From: Marsupella aquatica
Lineage: Eukaryota; Marchantiophyta
Length of the DNA stretch: 64,000 nt
Assembly (NCBI GenBank): GCA_973895155.1
Contig: OZ316898.1
Location: forward strand, 17,732,001-17,796,000
Direction: 5' to 3'
Below the pieces are notes generated by a model. It was not told the DNA's origin. It was given only the letters and a program-made list of their open reading frames with translations, and searched no databases. Positions 23,741 through 35,094 of this stretch are shown here, in pieces (position 1 is the stretch's first letter; each line of letters opens with the position of its first letter). A program made the position numbers and the translations under genes.

Positions 23741-26700
23741 GGTGGCGACACCATGGCACCATGGTCATTAACGAAATAAATAGAATTATTCTGGTAATCA
23801 AGTTTACTGTAGTGCCTTGCTGGTTCGTGCAGGCGAACTATAACTACAGTAGTTTTCATCACTAATTGACTTGAGTTGCGCGAACCATAATTAGTTCTCA
23901 TTCACTAATTGACTATTATTCTTCTGGTTTTTAATTCTAGAAATAACGCGTATCATGAAAAGTCAGTGTTTACGCAAGATTTAGAAACCATCCCTTGATA
24001 TTAGTGGTGCCCTAAAATATCATCTTATTGATTTATGTGTACTTCCGGGAAAATACAATATCGCATTTGATGCCATTGGAGGAAAAGCAACTCGAAGTAA
24101 TAATTATTAAGAATGATAAGGTGGGATTACAGCATTATTCCATAATTACTCCGTGATTCCAGCTCGACATGAATTATTCCCACCACACCAAAGCGTTCCC
24201 AATTTATGCTGCTGGTTGTTGGAATTTAATTCTGGTTAATATTTGACACATCCATGCTTTGTGGAAGTGTGGTAGGGAATAGTGTCCAGAATTGGACAGA
24301 AATATTTATTGCTTTTAAGTTATCACTGCAGTGGTCTAATTTGAGGTTTGTGCAAATTCTACTCATTTTGGAAGACATTAAGTGATAGAATGTCCCAATA
24401 AATGAGAGTCTCAATTCGAGTTTTGAGTGGTTACTTAAGCCCAAAATGCTCAGGAAACTTAACACCTGAGAGATTTTTGATTTCTCTAGGTTTCATAAAA
24501 CTACATAGTATTCCTAAAGAGTTGATGCAGACTTTAAGGGGGCACTATGTTCCCAGAATGGAGAGATATATTTAATGGACTTTCAAACGCAACTTTTTGA
24601 CTCAACAGACTAAAAGTCGCACACTCTCTCCCAGTGGACCTCTGGACCCACCAAAGGTACCATTTGGTGTGAGATGTTCTTCTAACGCACTGTGCAATCC
24701 TTATAACACGAGATTGTCATTATTATAAAACACGGCATGTTCTATTGTTCTTCATGTCCCATTACGTCACCCAAGACGGTCAACTACAATAGCAGTTCCA
24801 AGTGAATCGATGTATTGACATTGTATACATTGACCACAATACATACAAAAATTAACCGTTATGTCAAACAAACCATACGCCGTGTGGTCACACGACAACA
24901 TAGAGTCTCGCAACTAGATCTTTTATACATTAACATCATTGTATACAAAGACCACAATGTATGATGAACAAGGCATCCTCTGACCACAACATATACAAAG
25001 CAGTGTAGACATTGATGTATAACAAATGTATTATATTATACCCGTGCGTTGCACAAAAGAAGTCGTGTCGGCCAAGATGTCATTGAGAAAAAAAAGATGT
25101 CGTGTAAGCCAAGAGGTCGTGGAGAGAAAAAATGTCATGTCGGCCAAGAGGTGGTTGAGAGAAAAAAAAAATGTCATGTTGGCCAAGAGGTCGTTGAAAA
25201 AAAAGTTGTCATGTCGGCCAAGATGTCGTGTCGGCAAAGACATCATTGAGAGAAAATATGTCGTGTCGGCCAAGACATCGTTGAGGGAAATTACGCATGC
25301 ATTGCACAAAAGATGTCGTTAAGAAAAAAAATGTTGTGTCGCCCAAAATATCATTAAAATAAGGATATCATGGCGCCCAAGATATTGTTAAGAAAACAGA
25401 TGTTGTGGCGCCCAAGATGTAGTGTCCCCCAAGATGTCACTAAGAGAAAAGTATTGTGGCGCCCAAAATGCTCTTAAGAGAATGATATGTTGTGTTTCCC
25501 GAGAATGATGTTCTTATGTGAAAAATGTCATGAAGTAAAAAGATGTTGTTAAGAAAAAGAAATCATTTTGCAAAAGATGGCATGTTGCCCAAAAGGTCAT
25601 CAAGTAAAAAATTGTGTCAAATAAGTAGATGTCATGTTGTCAATGATGTCGTTATGCCAAAGATGTCATTAAGTATTAAGATGTTGTTAAGTATAAAATG
25701 GTCAATAGGTAAAGTATGTCATTACTAAACAATGTTATGAAGTAAAAGATGTTGTTAAGTACATATTGGGCCTGATACCTGTGCATTGCACAAATGATGC
25801 ATGTTGAGGTGAGAAAATATATCAAGGTGAGAGAAAAGATGTCGATAAGAGAAAAACATTTCCAGCTGAGAAAAATATATCAAGATGAGCAAAGATCTTG
25901 AGGTGAGAAGATCTTAATATGAAGAAAAGATGTCAAGATGAGAAAATATTTTATCTATATTTTATTTATATTTAAAATTATTTCCAAAAAAATAGAATTT
26001 TTAATTTATTAATAAATTTAATTAAAATTTGATTAATGTTTTCAATTGTGACAGGTATGGGAAGGTTAAAGGGTAGCTTGGGCAGGAACTTATTTTTAGA
26101 AGGGATGTATGGATAGATCTTAAAGTGTGAAAACAATTATGTTTTGATAAACATTCAAAATTGATTGTCACTTTTTATAGTTGTCACTTTTTATAGTTTG
26201 TAAAGGGACTGGATCATGATTGTAGTGGTACATGGTAAAGGGAGGTCTCCTTGATACTCTTGCATTGCTAGAGACCCTCCTTATTTTCTTTGTACTATTA
26301 AATTCATTTTGTGCTTGGAAACATTGCTCTCCATTTTCATTCACAAAAGAAATCATTCTTTCATGTTTTTCATTTTGGGAATATTGCAAATTTGAATGAC
26401 TACTATAATTTAAAAAAGTAACATTTTATTATAGCTTTTGATATGGTCTTTGTAATCTAACCTATTTTTAATTAACCTATTTTAATTAAATTACTATCAT
26501 TATTATATTTTGCAATATTAGAATACTTACAATAATATATAGTATCATATATATTATGTACTTTTGTATTTCATGTGTATACCCCCTTGATACTCATGCA
26601 TGTACATTCACTTTCTTGTTTTGTGTGCCCCATTGGTTCTAGCATTGGCTCCCTACTTTTGTGTCTCCCATTTGATTCCCTGTTTGTTTAGAATGTATTT

Positions 26701-27950
26701 ATCATTTTTTGGTGCACACTAAATTTAATATAATCTTTATTCCTTCTTTTTGACATGATTAATGTTTTTTGGACACTGCAAATTTGAATGACGACCATTT
26801 CATAAAAAGGCGCAACCTTGTATTATAGTTTAGGATATAATAATAATTAAATAACTTAGGGTTTAGAGTTAACCTTGGTGTAGGCGCATAAAAGCTAAAT
26901 AGGCTTACATCTTGAACCAAATACATTCTTGACAATGTATTCAGAGGAGGACCTGTGAAATCATTGACATGTTGTAGAATTTTTGCACATTCTTATCATT
27001 TTACATGATGTTTTTTTGATGCACATGCTCTACACATGAGCTTGCATGGGAGGGTCGTGGGTGTTTCCACGCCCCTAATGTGTAAAATACGTTTAAAGTG
27101 AACATGTCAGGCATGGAAGACAAATGTCAAGAAACAAACCAAAACACAATGAAAACAAAACAGGTTCCAAATGGGTTCCATATAGGGCGGGCACATCTGA
27201 ATTTTGAAAATTCCTTTAAAATTTGTATACATTGTGGACAATGTCTTCATAACTTGCAAGCTCCAATGCAGTCATAGAATGATCTGAAAAGCTGAGAGGC
27301 CGAGGCACTTCCGTGCTCTGATGCCACCGCAAACTCGTTCAATTGTAGTTTGATGAGATCTGTGTCTCGAAAATACTTTTGCAAGGAAGAGATTGCAAAT
27401 TATGTTATGCAAATGCCTACTGGTTGAATGTGGGAAGTCATCCAAATCTCATATTGTAATGCCTCTGCATTTCCATTACTGTTCCATGGATCATCCATGA
27501 ATTCCAGACCTCAGAAAGAAGGGAATGCGATAGAGCAATTTTCTAAGAGGAATTCTTTGCAATCGTCTGCTTTCATGCGTTCACGTTACTATTTAGACAC
27601 CCTCTTTCTTTTGAAATATGGATCTATACTAGGAATCCACTAGTACTGCTGGGAGGCAAGGGTTGCGAGACTTAAAGGTGCAAATTGATGTACTGGGCAG
27701 ACAAATCCATGGATAAATCAAGCTTTTCCAGAAACAGCTGCCACAAATGAAACTCGTTCTTGCAATCTCCAGTTGTGTCTTACATGCCTTCCTGCTTCCC
27801 ATCGAGTGTAAGTGACTTATTCCAAGCGTTATCAGTGTGCACAGCTGCTCTCGATTCGGTGCACTTCTTCATTTCAGAAGTGCTCATATCTTCTCTACAG
27901 GAATGATCGTGTTATCCTCTCAGTTGATAAGAGCAGACTCCTAGGAGAGG
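23741..27950. other. AT-rich gene-poor spacer around the minisatellite
   Basis: Apart from the minisatellite at 25.0-26.0 kb I find no coding exon. The part from 25.95 to 27 kb is very AT-rich. Short words around 'tgtatacaaagaccacaatg' recur at 24.8-25.0 kb. Confidence 0.4.
25040..25960. repeat. Degenerate ~35-40-bp minisatellite
   Basis: More than twenty imperfect units are built on 'aagatgtcgtgtcggccaag' plus 'a(g)gtcgttgagagaaaa'. They decay rightwards into shorter 'gatgtcgttaag'-type units. The phrase 'gtgcgttgcacaaaag' and its variants recur at about 25044, 25294 and 25785. Open frames across the array only reflect the repeat and are not genes. Confidence 0.75.
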
Positions 27951-27957
27951 GCCAAGC

Positions 27958-29315
27958 TCATCGTTTCTCACTCGTGATCGCCTCACTATCTGACAAGCTT
28001 AGCTCCAGGCGACGAATTGTGGCACTGATGCCATCCAGTTCCCCCACTCTCGATGATGCCGATTCTTTAGCATTAGCTTCCTCAGCCTGCTCCTGGAGTG
28101 TTGTCTGTAGGTACCCTGTGAATGACCAAGTATGATCAGCACGTCTCTCAAAACAGCGAAAAAAGTATGTTAGATATCCAGAAACGCATCCAAAGATGAG
28201 ACACATTTGTAACTCACTCCACAATACAGACAGGCGAATCTTTCTGAGATGAACCATTTTCCTTCCTCTGTTAATAGCGTCTCTGAGAGACAATCTTTCA
28301 TTCAACAGAATGTATGTTGACAGTCCGCTGGCACTGAAAACCAAAACTGAACCACCGGCCATATAGAATGGGAAACGGAAAAGAAGGCTGCTGCCCAAAC
28401 TTACCCAGCGGAAAGCAGAGCGTAGCTCCAAGCACAGAACCAACTGCTGCAGCCCTGGTACGCGTGAGGAACGAACCTGGCACTGGCCGTTTCAAGCAAC
28501 GAGTTATGATGGCAATCATGCAGACCCGTTCCACCCACCTAATTTCAGACTCACAAATCTGCATACTAATCCAAAGACACCCTCTGCTCACAATAAACAT
28601 ATGCGAGTTTCATGTTCATGCAAAACAACCATTTGGGCCATAATTTTGTGACCCACCAGCATAGGGAAAGAACGAAAGAACGGGAGATCCATATCTGATC
28701 GCAAAGACATGCACTTAATGTCAAGATTATAAGGCAAGGACTAACGTGTCGTACATGCCAAGCCAAAGGCAGCAGCGGTTGCAGAGCCAGCTGCAACCAC
28801 ATTTAGCGTATCATGGGCGTTGCGCTCCACTGCCATCCAACCCTGTATGCCACAGAAAATGGCAGTGAAGGTGCCCAGTCTTGCACCCCCTAGCACTGTA
28901 CCTCTCGCCATCCGTAAGACTCTTTGCTCCACCAGTTCTCTCCACATAAACCTCTTTGTCTTCAAGTCCTTCCCTTCCTGCATTGGTGCGAGTACCGCAC
29001 CATAGTGCTGCAGGACGATTGCAGATACTTTAGGAGAGTCTTCGCTTTGAAAACGTACGAATGCCAGGAATTGAGCAGCAAGTGTAGATAACTAATGAAA
29101 CCGCGGAGAAGAGAGATAAAGCAATGGAAATAGATGCAGGACCTTACAGCAGAGCCAACAGCTTCTTTGGCCCCTCCGTACAGCATCCCCGCCAACACCC
29201 CAAAAGTTGTCTTGCTCCCCCATTCCTTAAACTCAGCCTCCATGGAAATGTGCTTTTGCCCAGCACTCTCAAGCTTTGCTGGACTGTTGGTACCCGCTTC
29301 CATTCTTAGTGACAA
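27958..29315 (-). CDS. Tim17/Tim22/Tim23-family protein, TIMMDC1-like (259 aa, five exons)
   Basis: Exons: 29315-29148, 29007-28755, 28476-28405, 28346-28218, 28115-27958. All introns are GT-AG and phases join to one 259-aa frame. The core has the family's glycine-rich membrane segments: TTFGVLAGMLYGGAKEAVG near residue 36, then GTVLGGARLGTFTAIFCGIQG, an acidic/Asn loop, VVAAGSATAAAFGLA, and TRAAAVGSVLGATLCFPLG. Segment order and the conserved Arg before the second segment fit TIMMDC1, the inner-membrane assembly factor for the complex I membrane arm. The human protein is of similar size (~285 aa). The C-terminus is a soluble charged helix. A matrix-targeting presequence is not obvious. The exon 3 acceptor could be six bases upstream, adding two residues. 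It could instead be another branch of the Tim17/22/23/Pmp24 superfamily; family membership is firmer than the subfamily. Confidence 0.75.
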
Positions 29316-31200
29316 AACTAAACTATTGTTCTCATCAAGTTCTCCACATCCGTTTCACTCTTGTCATGACGCCCTTGCCGAGGTGACTTGCAGTTGTTGT
29401 CTGCTCATCTTTCGTCTCTCGTTTGCTGTCTACTACTAGTCTTCATCTCTTCCTTCTGGTTAAATGCTATCCCTTGGATCAGCACTCTGGTTGTGGACTT
29501 GAAATTCAAAAATGCCCTGAAAGTTCGTACATGTTCAAATCTGAGATCCATACAAGAGACTTCCAGACTTGTAATCACAAGACATTATCACATAACTCAT
29601 TTAAGTGCCATTACGATTACATATTACATAGTGAGAAGCCATTTCCCTTTCCTCCATTACTGAAGTGCTAGTCATCATCCCTACTCTTCTCGCCCAAATT
29701 ACCATGAGATCGATTAGCATCGTAAGACATCTCTCTGTAGACTGCGAAGTGTGCAATTATTATTTGAGGACTGTGCACATGAAGACTTGTGTACTCTGCA
29801 AACGAAATGAAATAAAACTGGACGATACGCTAATGAAATTCCCTAACCAAAACCATGCTGGTAATTATAAAATTCACAAGGAAAGAAATTGTCGTAAATC
29901 CTTGCCGAGTGTCCTACCATATTTGATTGCATAACATATGTACCCTATACCCTTCCCGCATACAATTTGCTATTCAACTGCAAAAATCCGGAAGCAGCTA
30001 TATCACGAGAAGTGAACAGAGGAACTCTGAAGTAACAAAATGATGAGACGAATTAATGCCTTCGAAACACTTTGTGCATGTGTTTGACTTCTGACTGCCT
30101 CACTCACAAACGCCCTGGTTCCAACATGGGCTGCCCACAAACATATTTTGCAAGCACTGGGAGACTTAAATCGAAACTGTTAATACAGAATAGCGTGTTT
30201 CCGATCTCTTCCTCCCCAAGAGGGTGAATCGAAACCGTCATTTTCAACTCTGTAATTTCCTTGATGTTTTCATCATTCAGATTCCAAATATCGTTGGGCT
30301 AACCCTGGGAATGAATGTGAGTAATTGATTAAAGTTGGTGAGAGATGATAGCCCTTGTTGACGACGAACAAGAATTAATCCTTCAGATTTGTGCTTCCTG
30401 TATAGAAATCCGGGGACACTCAAAGCTATGGATAATAGAGAATATTCATCTCTGCAAAATGGGTTCCAGTCTTTCGTTGATCATAGAAAAGAGAGGCGAG
30501 CAACGAATTTTATACCCGAGAGAAATCTTCTACGCGATTGACATGTCTACAGTAGCTTCACTGTAAAATTGACAATTTTATCTAGACAAGTGGACAGCCC
30601 AATTCTGCATTGCCACTTGACAGTAAAGCCGAGCCAGATCACAAGTCGACCAAACTTTTGTTCTATGGGATTTGATTTAGCTCCTTCCATGTTTTTGGCT
30701 GTGGAGAATTAGAGACGGGACAAAGAAACAGTCGAAACTCTGTAGAACGAGCTAAACCCTAAACCGAGTTAGATCACACGCGGAACAATTTCTTCCCTCC
30801 ATAGGAATTCTGTAGCTCGTATAACTTTACGTGATTTTGATCCAGTGATCCATTTCAGTTCCAACGGTCTTTCAATTCATCCATTCGGCCACTGCCAAAG
30901 ATTCAAAGATCATGATGCTTCTCATGCTTTCAAAAGTCGGACAGAAGCTGCAAAACAAAAAGATTCGGGGCACAGGCAGAACGAGTTGACGAACCTGAGT
31001 AGCCACAGAAGAGGAAAGAAGCAGAAGCGGTGAGGATGCGCTGCACCGATCGACGAGCTCTCCTGACTATCGGCACCAATCGGAAGTCCAAACTTGGCCA
31101 CATACATTAAGTGTAGCTCTCAGAGTTTTCGATCTATGGCATGCCCTCTCCACCTACGACAGTGCAATTTTCCTCCCCTCCCTCTTCAGCTATCACTTCC
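29316..31200. other. Upstream spacer of the Tim17-family gene
   Basis: No coding exon is supported. The segment probably contains the promoter and 5' UTR of the minus-strand gene starting at 29315. Plus-strand open frames near 29.4, 30.4 and 30.9 kb lack protein-like features. Confidence 0.35.
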
Positions 31201-31459
31201 TTCCTTGACCATTATATATCACACTACAAAAGAAACCATTCTATAAATTACACTGCAAAATGAACAAGAGGCCCCCAAAAGGGGAGAGAGGGGTCTCCAG
31301 GCAAAAGGCCCAATTCAAGAGAGGCCAGCAAAAAAACTACAAAGAAAAAGGCCCGCCGATTGGACCAAAACTACAAATAAAAAAGCCCACGGATTGGACC
31401 CTATCTATCTGCAACTGCAAACCCTGGTAGAGCTTTGGGGTGAACTACATAGGGTGGGT

Positions 31460-31990
31460 CTAACAACTTCACCTGTCTAGCTGCCCTAGCGCCACTGTCT
31501 CACCGCTACAAAGAATAGTGAATGTTTGATCCAGCTGGAGTGCAACTGACACTCTCTGTCGAAAAAAGGCCGTGATGATGGACACTGGTGGATAGGCCTC
31601 CACTCGGCAGAAAGAACCGCACAGGATCATAAGAAGTGGTCAAAGGTCGGATAAAGCGCCCCAAAAACCTCAATGGCAAAGGGGTAGAAGAGATCGTCAG
31701 GGTACCAAATAGCGTGGGCCTCCTCCTTCAGCCGTGCAGCCCTAGCAGTTGCGTGACCAGGGACATGAGCTGTCATGGCAACATTGGCCCCACTGGTTGG
31801 GTCAGCAACAACCACATCCCCGAGGGCCCAAACTCTAGCACGCAAAAAGACGAGGTCAGCACGGTGGCGATCAGGAACACCGTCCCGAGGAGGCAAAACA
31901 TGTCTTTGCTCCATGGACACATGGTAGCCCAAGTCTTTTGCAATGGCAGCAATCACATCCCGAATGTCATTGTCGGTAGTGGTCCTCTCA
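31460..31990 (-). pseudogene. 3'-terminal fragment of a retroelement polyprotein
   Basis: The minus-strand frame from about 31990 reads DVIAAIAKDLGYHV, then RADLVFLRARVWALGDVVVADPT, AIWYPDDLFYPFAIEVFG and PTFDHFL, where a stop at 31627 interrupts it. After a frameshift it resumes with SIITAFFRQRVSVALQ down to about 31465. The arrangement of an acidic D-V-V-V-x-D-P-T strand followed by A-I-E-V-F-G suggests a PD-(D/E)xK-like fold. I associate this C-terminal module with retroelement-derived proteins that are abundant in seed-free plants. No reverse transcriptase remains upstream. It is a truncated, dead copy, not a host gene. Confidence 0.5.
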
Positions 31991-32129
31991 CTACATCGTG
32001 GGTAGCGATCCTCCTTGACCTTAATTAACGACTACTGTCCATCATCTCACATCCATCCACCATGTTTCACCATTTACACAAGAAGTTTTCCAAAATTGTG
32101 GAGTTTCAACATTTATAGGAGATTTTTTT

Positions 32130-32480
32130 CTAAAATTGTGGAGTGTGTGTTTCACTATTTATGTTAAACCACACCTGCCACTATAAAAGCCTCATTCCAT
32201 GGCTCACTACTCACCATAAAAGGTGGAACACTAGCACTTTTGTGCACTACTTGCCAAAAAAAGCTTTTGCATTCAGCACCTTTTGTGGAGCTCAAAGTCC
32301 ATTTCTGAACTTGTACTCTACAAAATGAGAGCTACGGGTTACCCGTAGCCCTTTATAGGGGCAGGTGTGGTTTAAACTAGCCCAATGGTTGTGGAATGTG
32401 TTTCACTATTTATATTAGACTAGTCCAATGCTTGAGGAGTGTGTTTCACTATTTATATTAGACTAGCCCAATGCATGTGC
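32130..32480. repeat. ~50-bp repeat built on 'gtgtttcactatttat'
   Basis: Three copies of 'gtgtttcactatttat' followed by 'attagactag(t/c)ccaatg' or 'gttaaaccacacc' occur at about 32148, 32398 and 32443. The last two are in near-exact tandem. Confidence 0.55.
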
Positions 32481-35090
32481 GTCACACAGAAAATGTGTGA
32501 GATGAGACAAAGAAGTGCAGAGGAGACCAGGACAACTACAAGAGGGCATTGAAGTGGGTGATGAAGCTGCAGCGACAGAGGGTCCAAGCATGGTCAAGCT
32601 GTACTGGGAGGGAGGAGGGTTTAAATCGCCACTGGCCATATATAAGGGGGAAGGGTCTGAGACTTCTCCATTTTTCACATTATACTCATTCCACTTCCTT
32701 ACTATGCTACTTTGCTCCACAATTTCAGGAAAAGTGTATTATTAATTGGTGAAACCTGGTGGATCTATGGTTGTCATGACTAGTCGAGGTTTACAGACAA
32801 AAATCCCATGTTTTCCCTTTCTCTCCTCCCTTTCCCCATATGGAAGGGTGCTTGCAGGCGTAGGAGGGCTATGGCCGTAGTGTCAGGATTCCGGTCATGT
32901 TGCTGCAGGGGTGCTGGAGGGAGGGCGGGTTTTGGCAAATGCAACAGACACAACAAAAAGATCTCAGAAGTGCCCAACCATTCTGAATAGTTAGATATTT
33001 AAGATCAATTGTATTTGTAACCTTCATACTATAAATTCTTAGTTTCTATTTAACTTGAGTAACCTGGTGCGTAACACTCTTGGAAAACGTATAGTATTCC
33101 CAAGCTAGTGAGGGCTCTTAACTTTAATTAAGTCCTTCCTCCTGTCTGTCTGTCCATCTATTTCCAGGGTCCTTTGCCTGGTTGGCAGCTAGCAAGGGCT
33201 CTACAGTAGCGGAACATTGGCCCAAGCATCCACTCCACCGCATTTATAGGATAATGACAGTCTGGGCAGGGGGTTACTAAGCTCTAACCCTAGAACAAGA
33301 AAGTAAAAAAAACTGACGAGCAATATTGTATTAACGAAGGAGGGCCCTCTCTCAACTAGCTTTGCGAGGGCTAACATTTTTGTATGTATATCTATACTAA
33401 AATATGTAATTAAAATGTACCATTCATGACCCACTCTGTTCAAAGAAGCCATATGCAATTCTTTCTCTGGTATCAGAGAGTTTTGATATTTAGACTATAC
33501 TTGTGAGAAGGGACAGGTATGGAGAGTCTAGGTAAAGGGAGCCCTAGCTTTCTTGTGCATATGCATGAGTATATGGGCTAGTATCAGGTAATATTTGCCT
33601 AATGCCAAGGTTGAGAATGGCTTTGGCTCGTTTGCTCTCCCCCAATGATTTCTCCATATTGGAAGAGTTGATCCACAAGTAATATACTTCATGTGAAGCC
33701 TCCTACTATGCAGATAACATAACTTGATGTGTTATGGCACCAAACAAGAGCATTAGTGTAGATATTGTAAAAGCCATACAAAACTCCCCATAGGAAGAAC
33801 TTGCATCAAGGTAGCCTTTTGGACATAGCTTTTTGGAATATATATATATAGCCCTTTTGTCTCCAATGCATCTGTATAGATGTGTATGTGTAGGATATTG
33901 AAAGTCTGGCAAAGGGTTACTAGGCTGCAATTCTATGACCAAAAAGTGAGAAAAATCTGACCAATGGTAACATGACCTTGTTTGAGCATTTTGGAGCAGG
34001 GTTCAAACCAGAACCCAGCCCAGACTATCATTATAATACTTAAATTCAGTATGAAATCTCTTATGAAATCAAGTTAATTATCATGGATTTTGGGGCAGTA
34101 CTTCAGACAAGTTGAGAGCAGTTGAGACAAGTTGAGAGCTGCTTACTTCAGACAAGTTGAGAGCAGTGTTTTGGATTTGAATTTTTGTTGTGCAACTTTC
34201 TGATAGTCTTGCAAGGCTCCTTAAAAAAGTTAAAAGATTTCCCTGATAGAATTGAGTTTCAAAATTTACATAGATTCTAGACTAAAACTTTAGAGTCCTT
34301 TTCCCTTCAAGCCTGTGGCATTATTTTTGTGATTGATGTTGGACTTCCACAAGTTCGAGCTGAACAACGGTTGATTGTGCTCGTTACTCATACAATGACA
34401 ATTCTTTTGTTTATTGGATGGAGACTTTCATCCACAAGCTCTTGGCCAGCCCTGATGGTTCTTTCTTACACTCTGAACCCAACATGTTCAACTTCCTTGG
34501 AGTTGAAATTGAATATTTATGCCCTGGTTCACCAACTCAATTTGATCTAGTCAGAGTCTAAAGAGTAGATACTTCCCCAGTGGTTGTCGGAGATTCAGAT
34601 CTGTCATATATAACTCTCAAAAGATCTCGAAAAAACCAAAGCCCATCTCCCTGTGAGGGAAGAGTATCCAACCCAACTTCGCCTCTGGTACAAGAACGTA
34701 TGCACAAATCTAGTTCCTCCCTGCACATGTTGTAGACACAATTTTCAGCATAGTTGAAGCGTTTGTCTAATTTGCCTAATTAACATTGGGCAATGAAAAT
34801 GAAATTGTACATGCGGTATAGATCTTTGAAATGAATTGCAATGGTGATAGATAATGCTTTCTGATGTTGTGTTCACGGCCTCCAATAGATCAAACAAAAT
34901 TTATAACTGTTTGACTTATGTTGGTGGACGACACTATTCCGGGCAACAATACTTCCATTCTGGCAGGCTATGAGTTGAATTGTTGTGAAAATGTGGGTTT
35001 CACATAGCCTGCTTTATTCCCCAAACTCCTCAACTACATACTAGATAGATCGGACAATAGGAAAGACACAAGAAGAAGAGGAGTAGCCAG
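32480..35090. other. Gene-poor spacer
   Basis: No complete gene is supported. A local tandem of 'cttcagacaagttgagagca' lies at 34100-34170. A 60-codon plus-strand frame at about 34368-34550 (CARYSYNDNSFVYWMETF...) reads like protein but is closed by stops on both sides. I do not recognise it, and it may be a remnant. Confidence 0.35.
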
Positions 35091-35094
35091 TGGA

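Noticed and set aside
25026-25322. 98-codon and 92-codon frames on opposite strands
   Set aside because: Both are by-products of the ~37-bp minisatellite.
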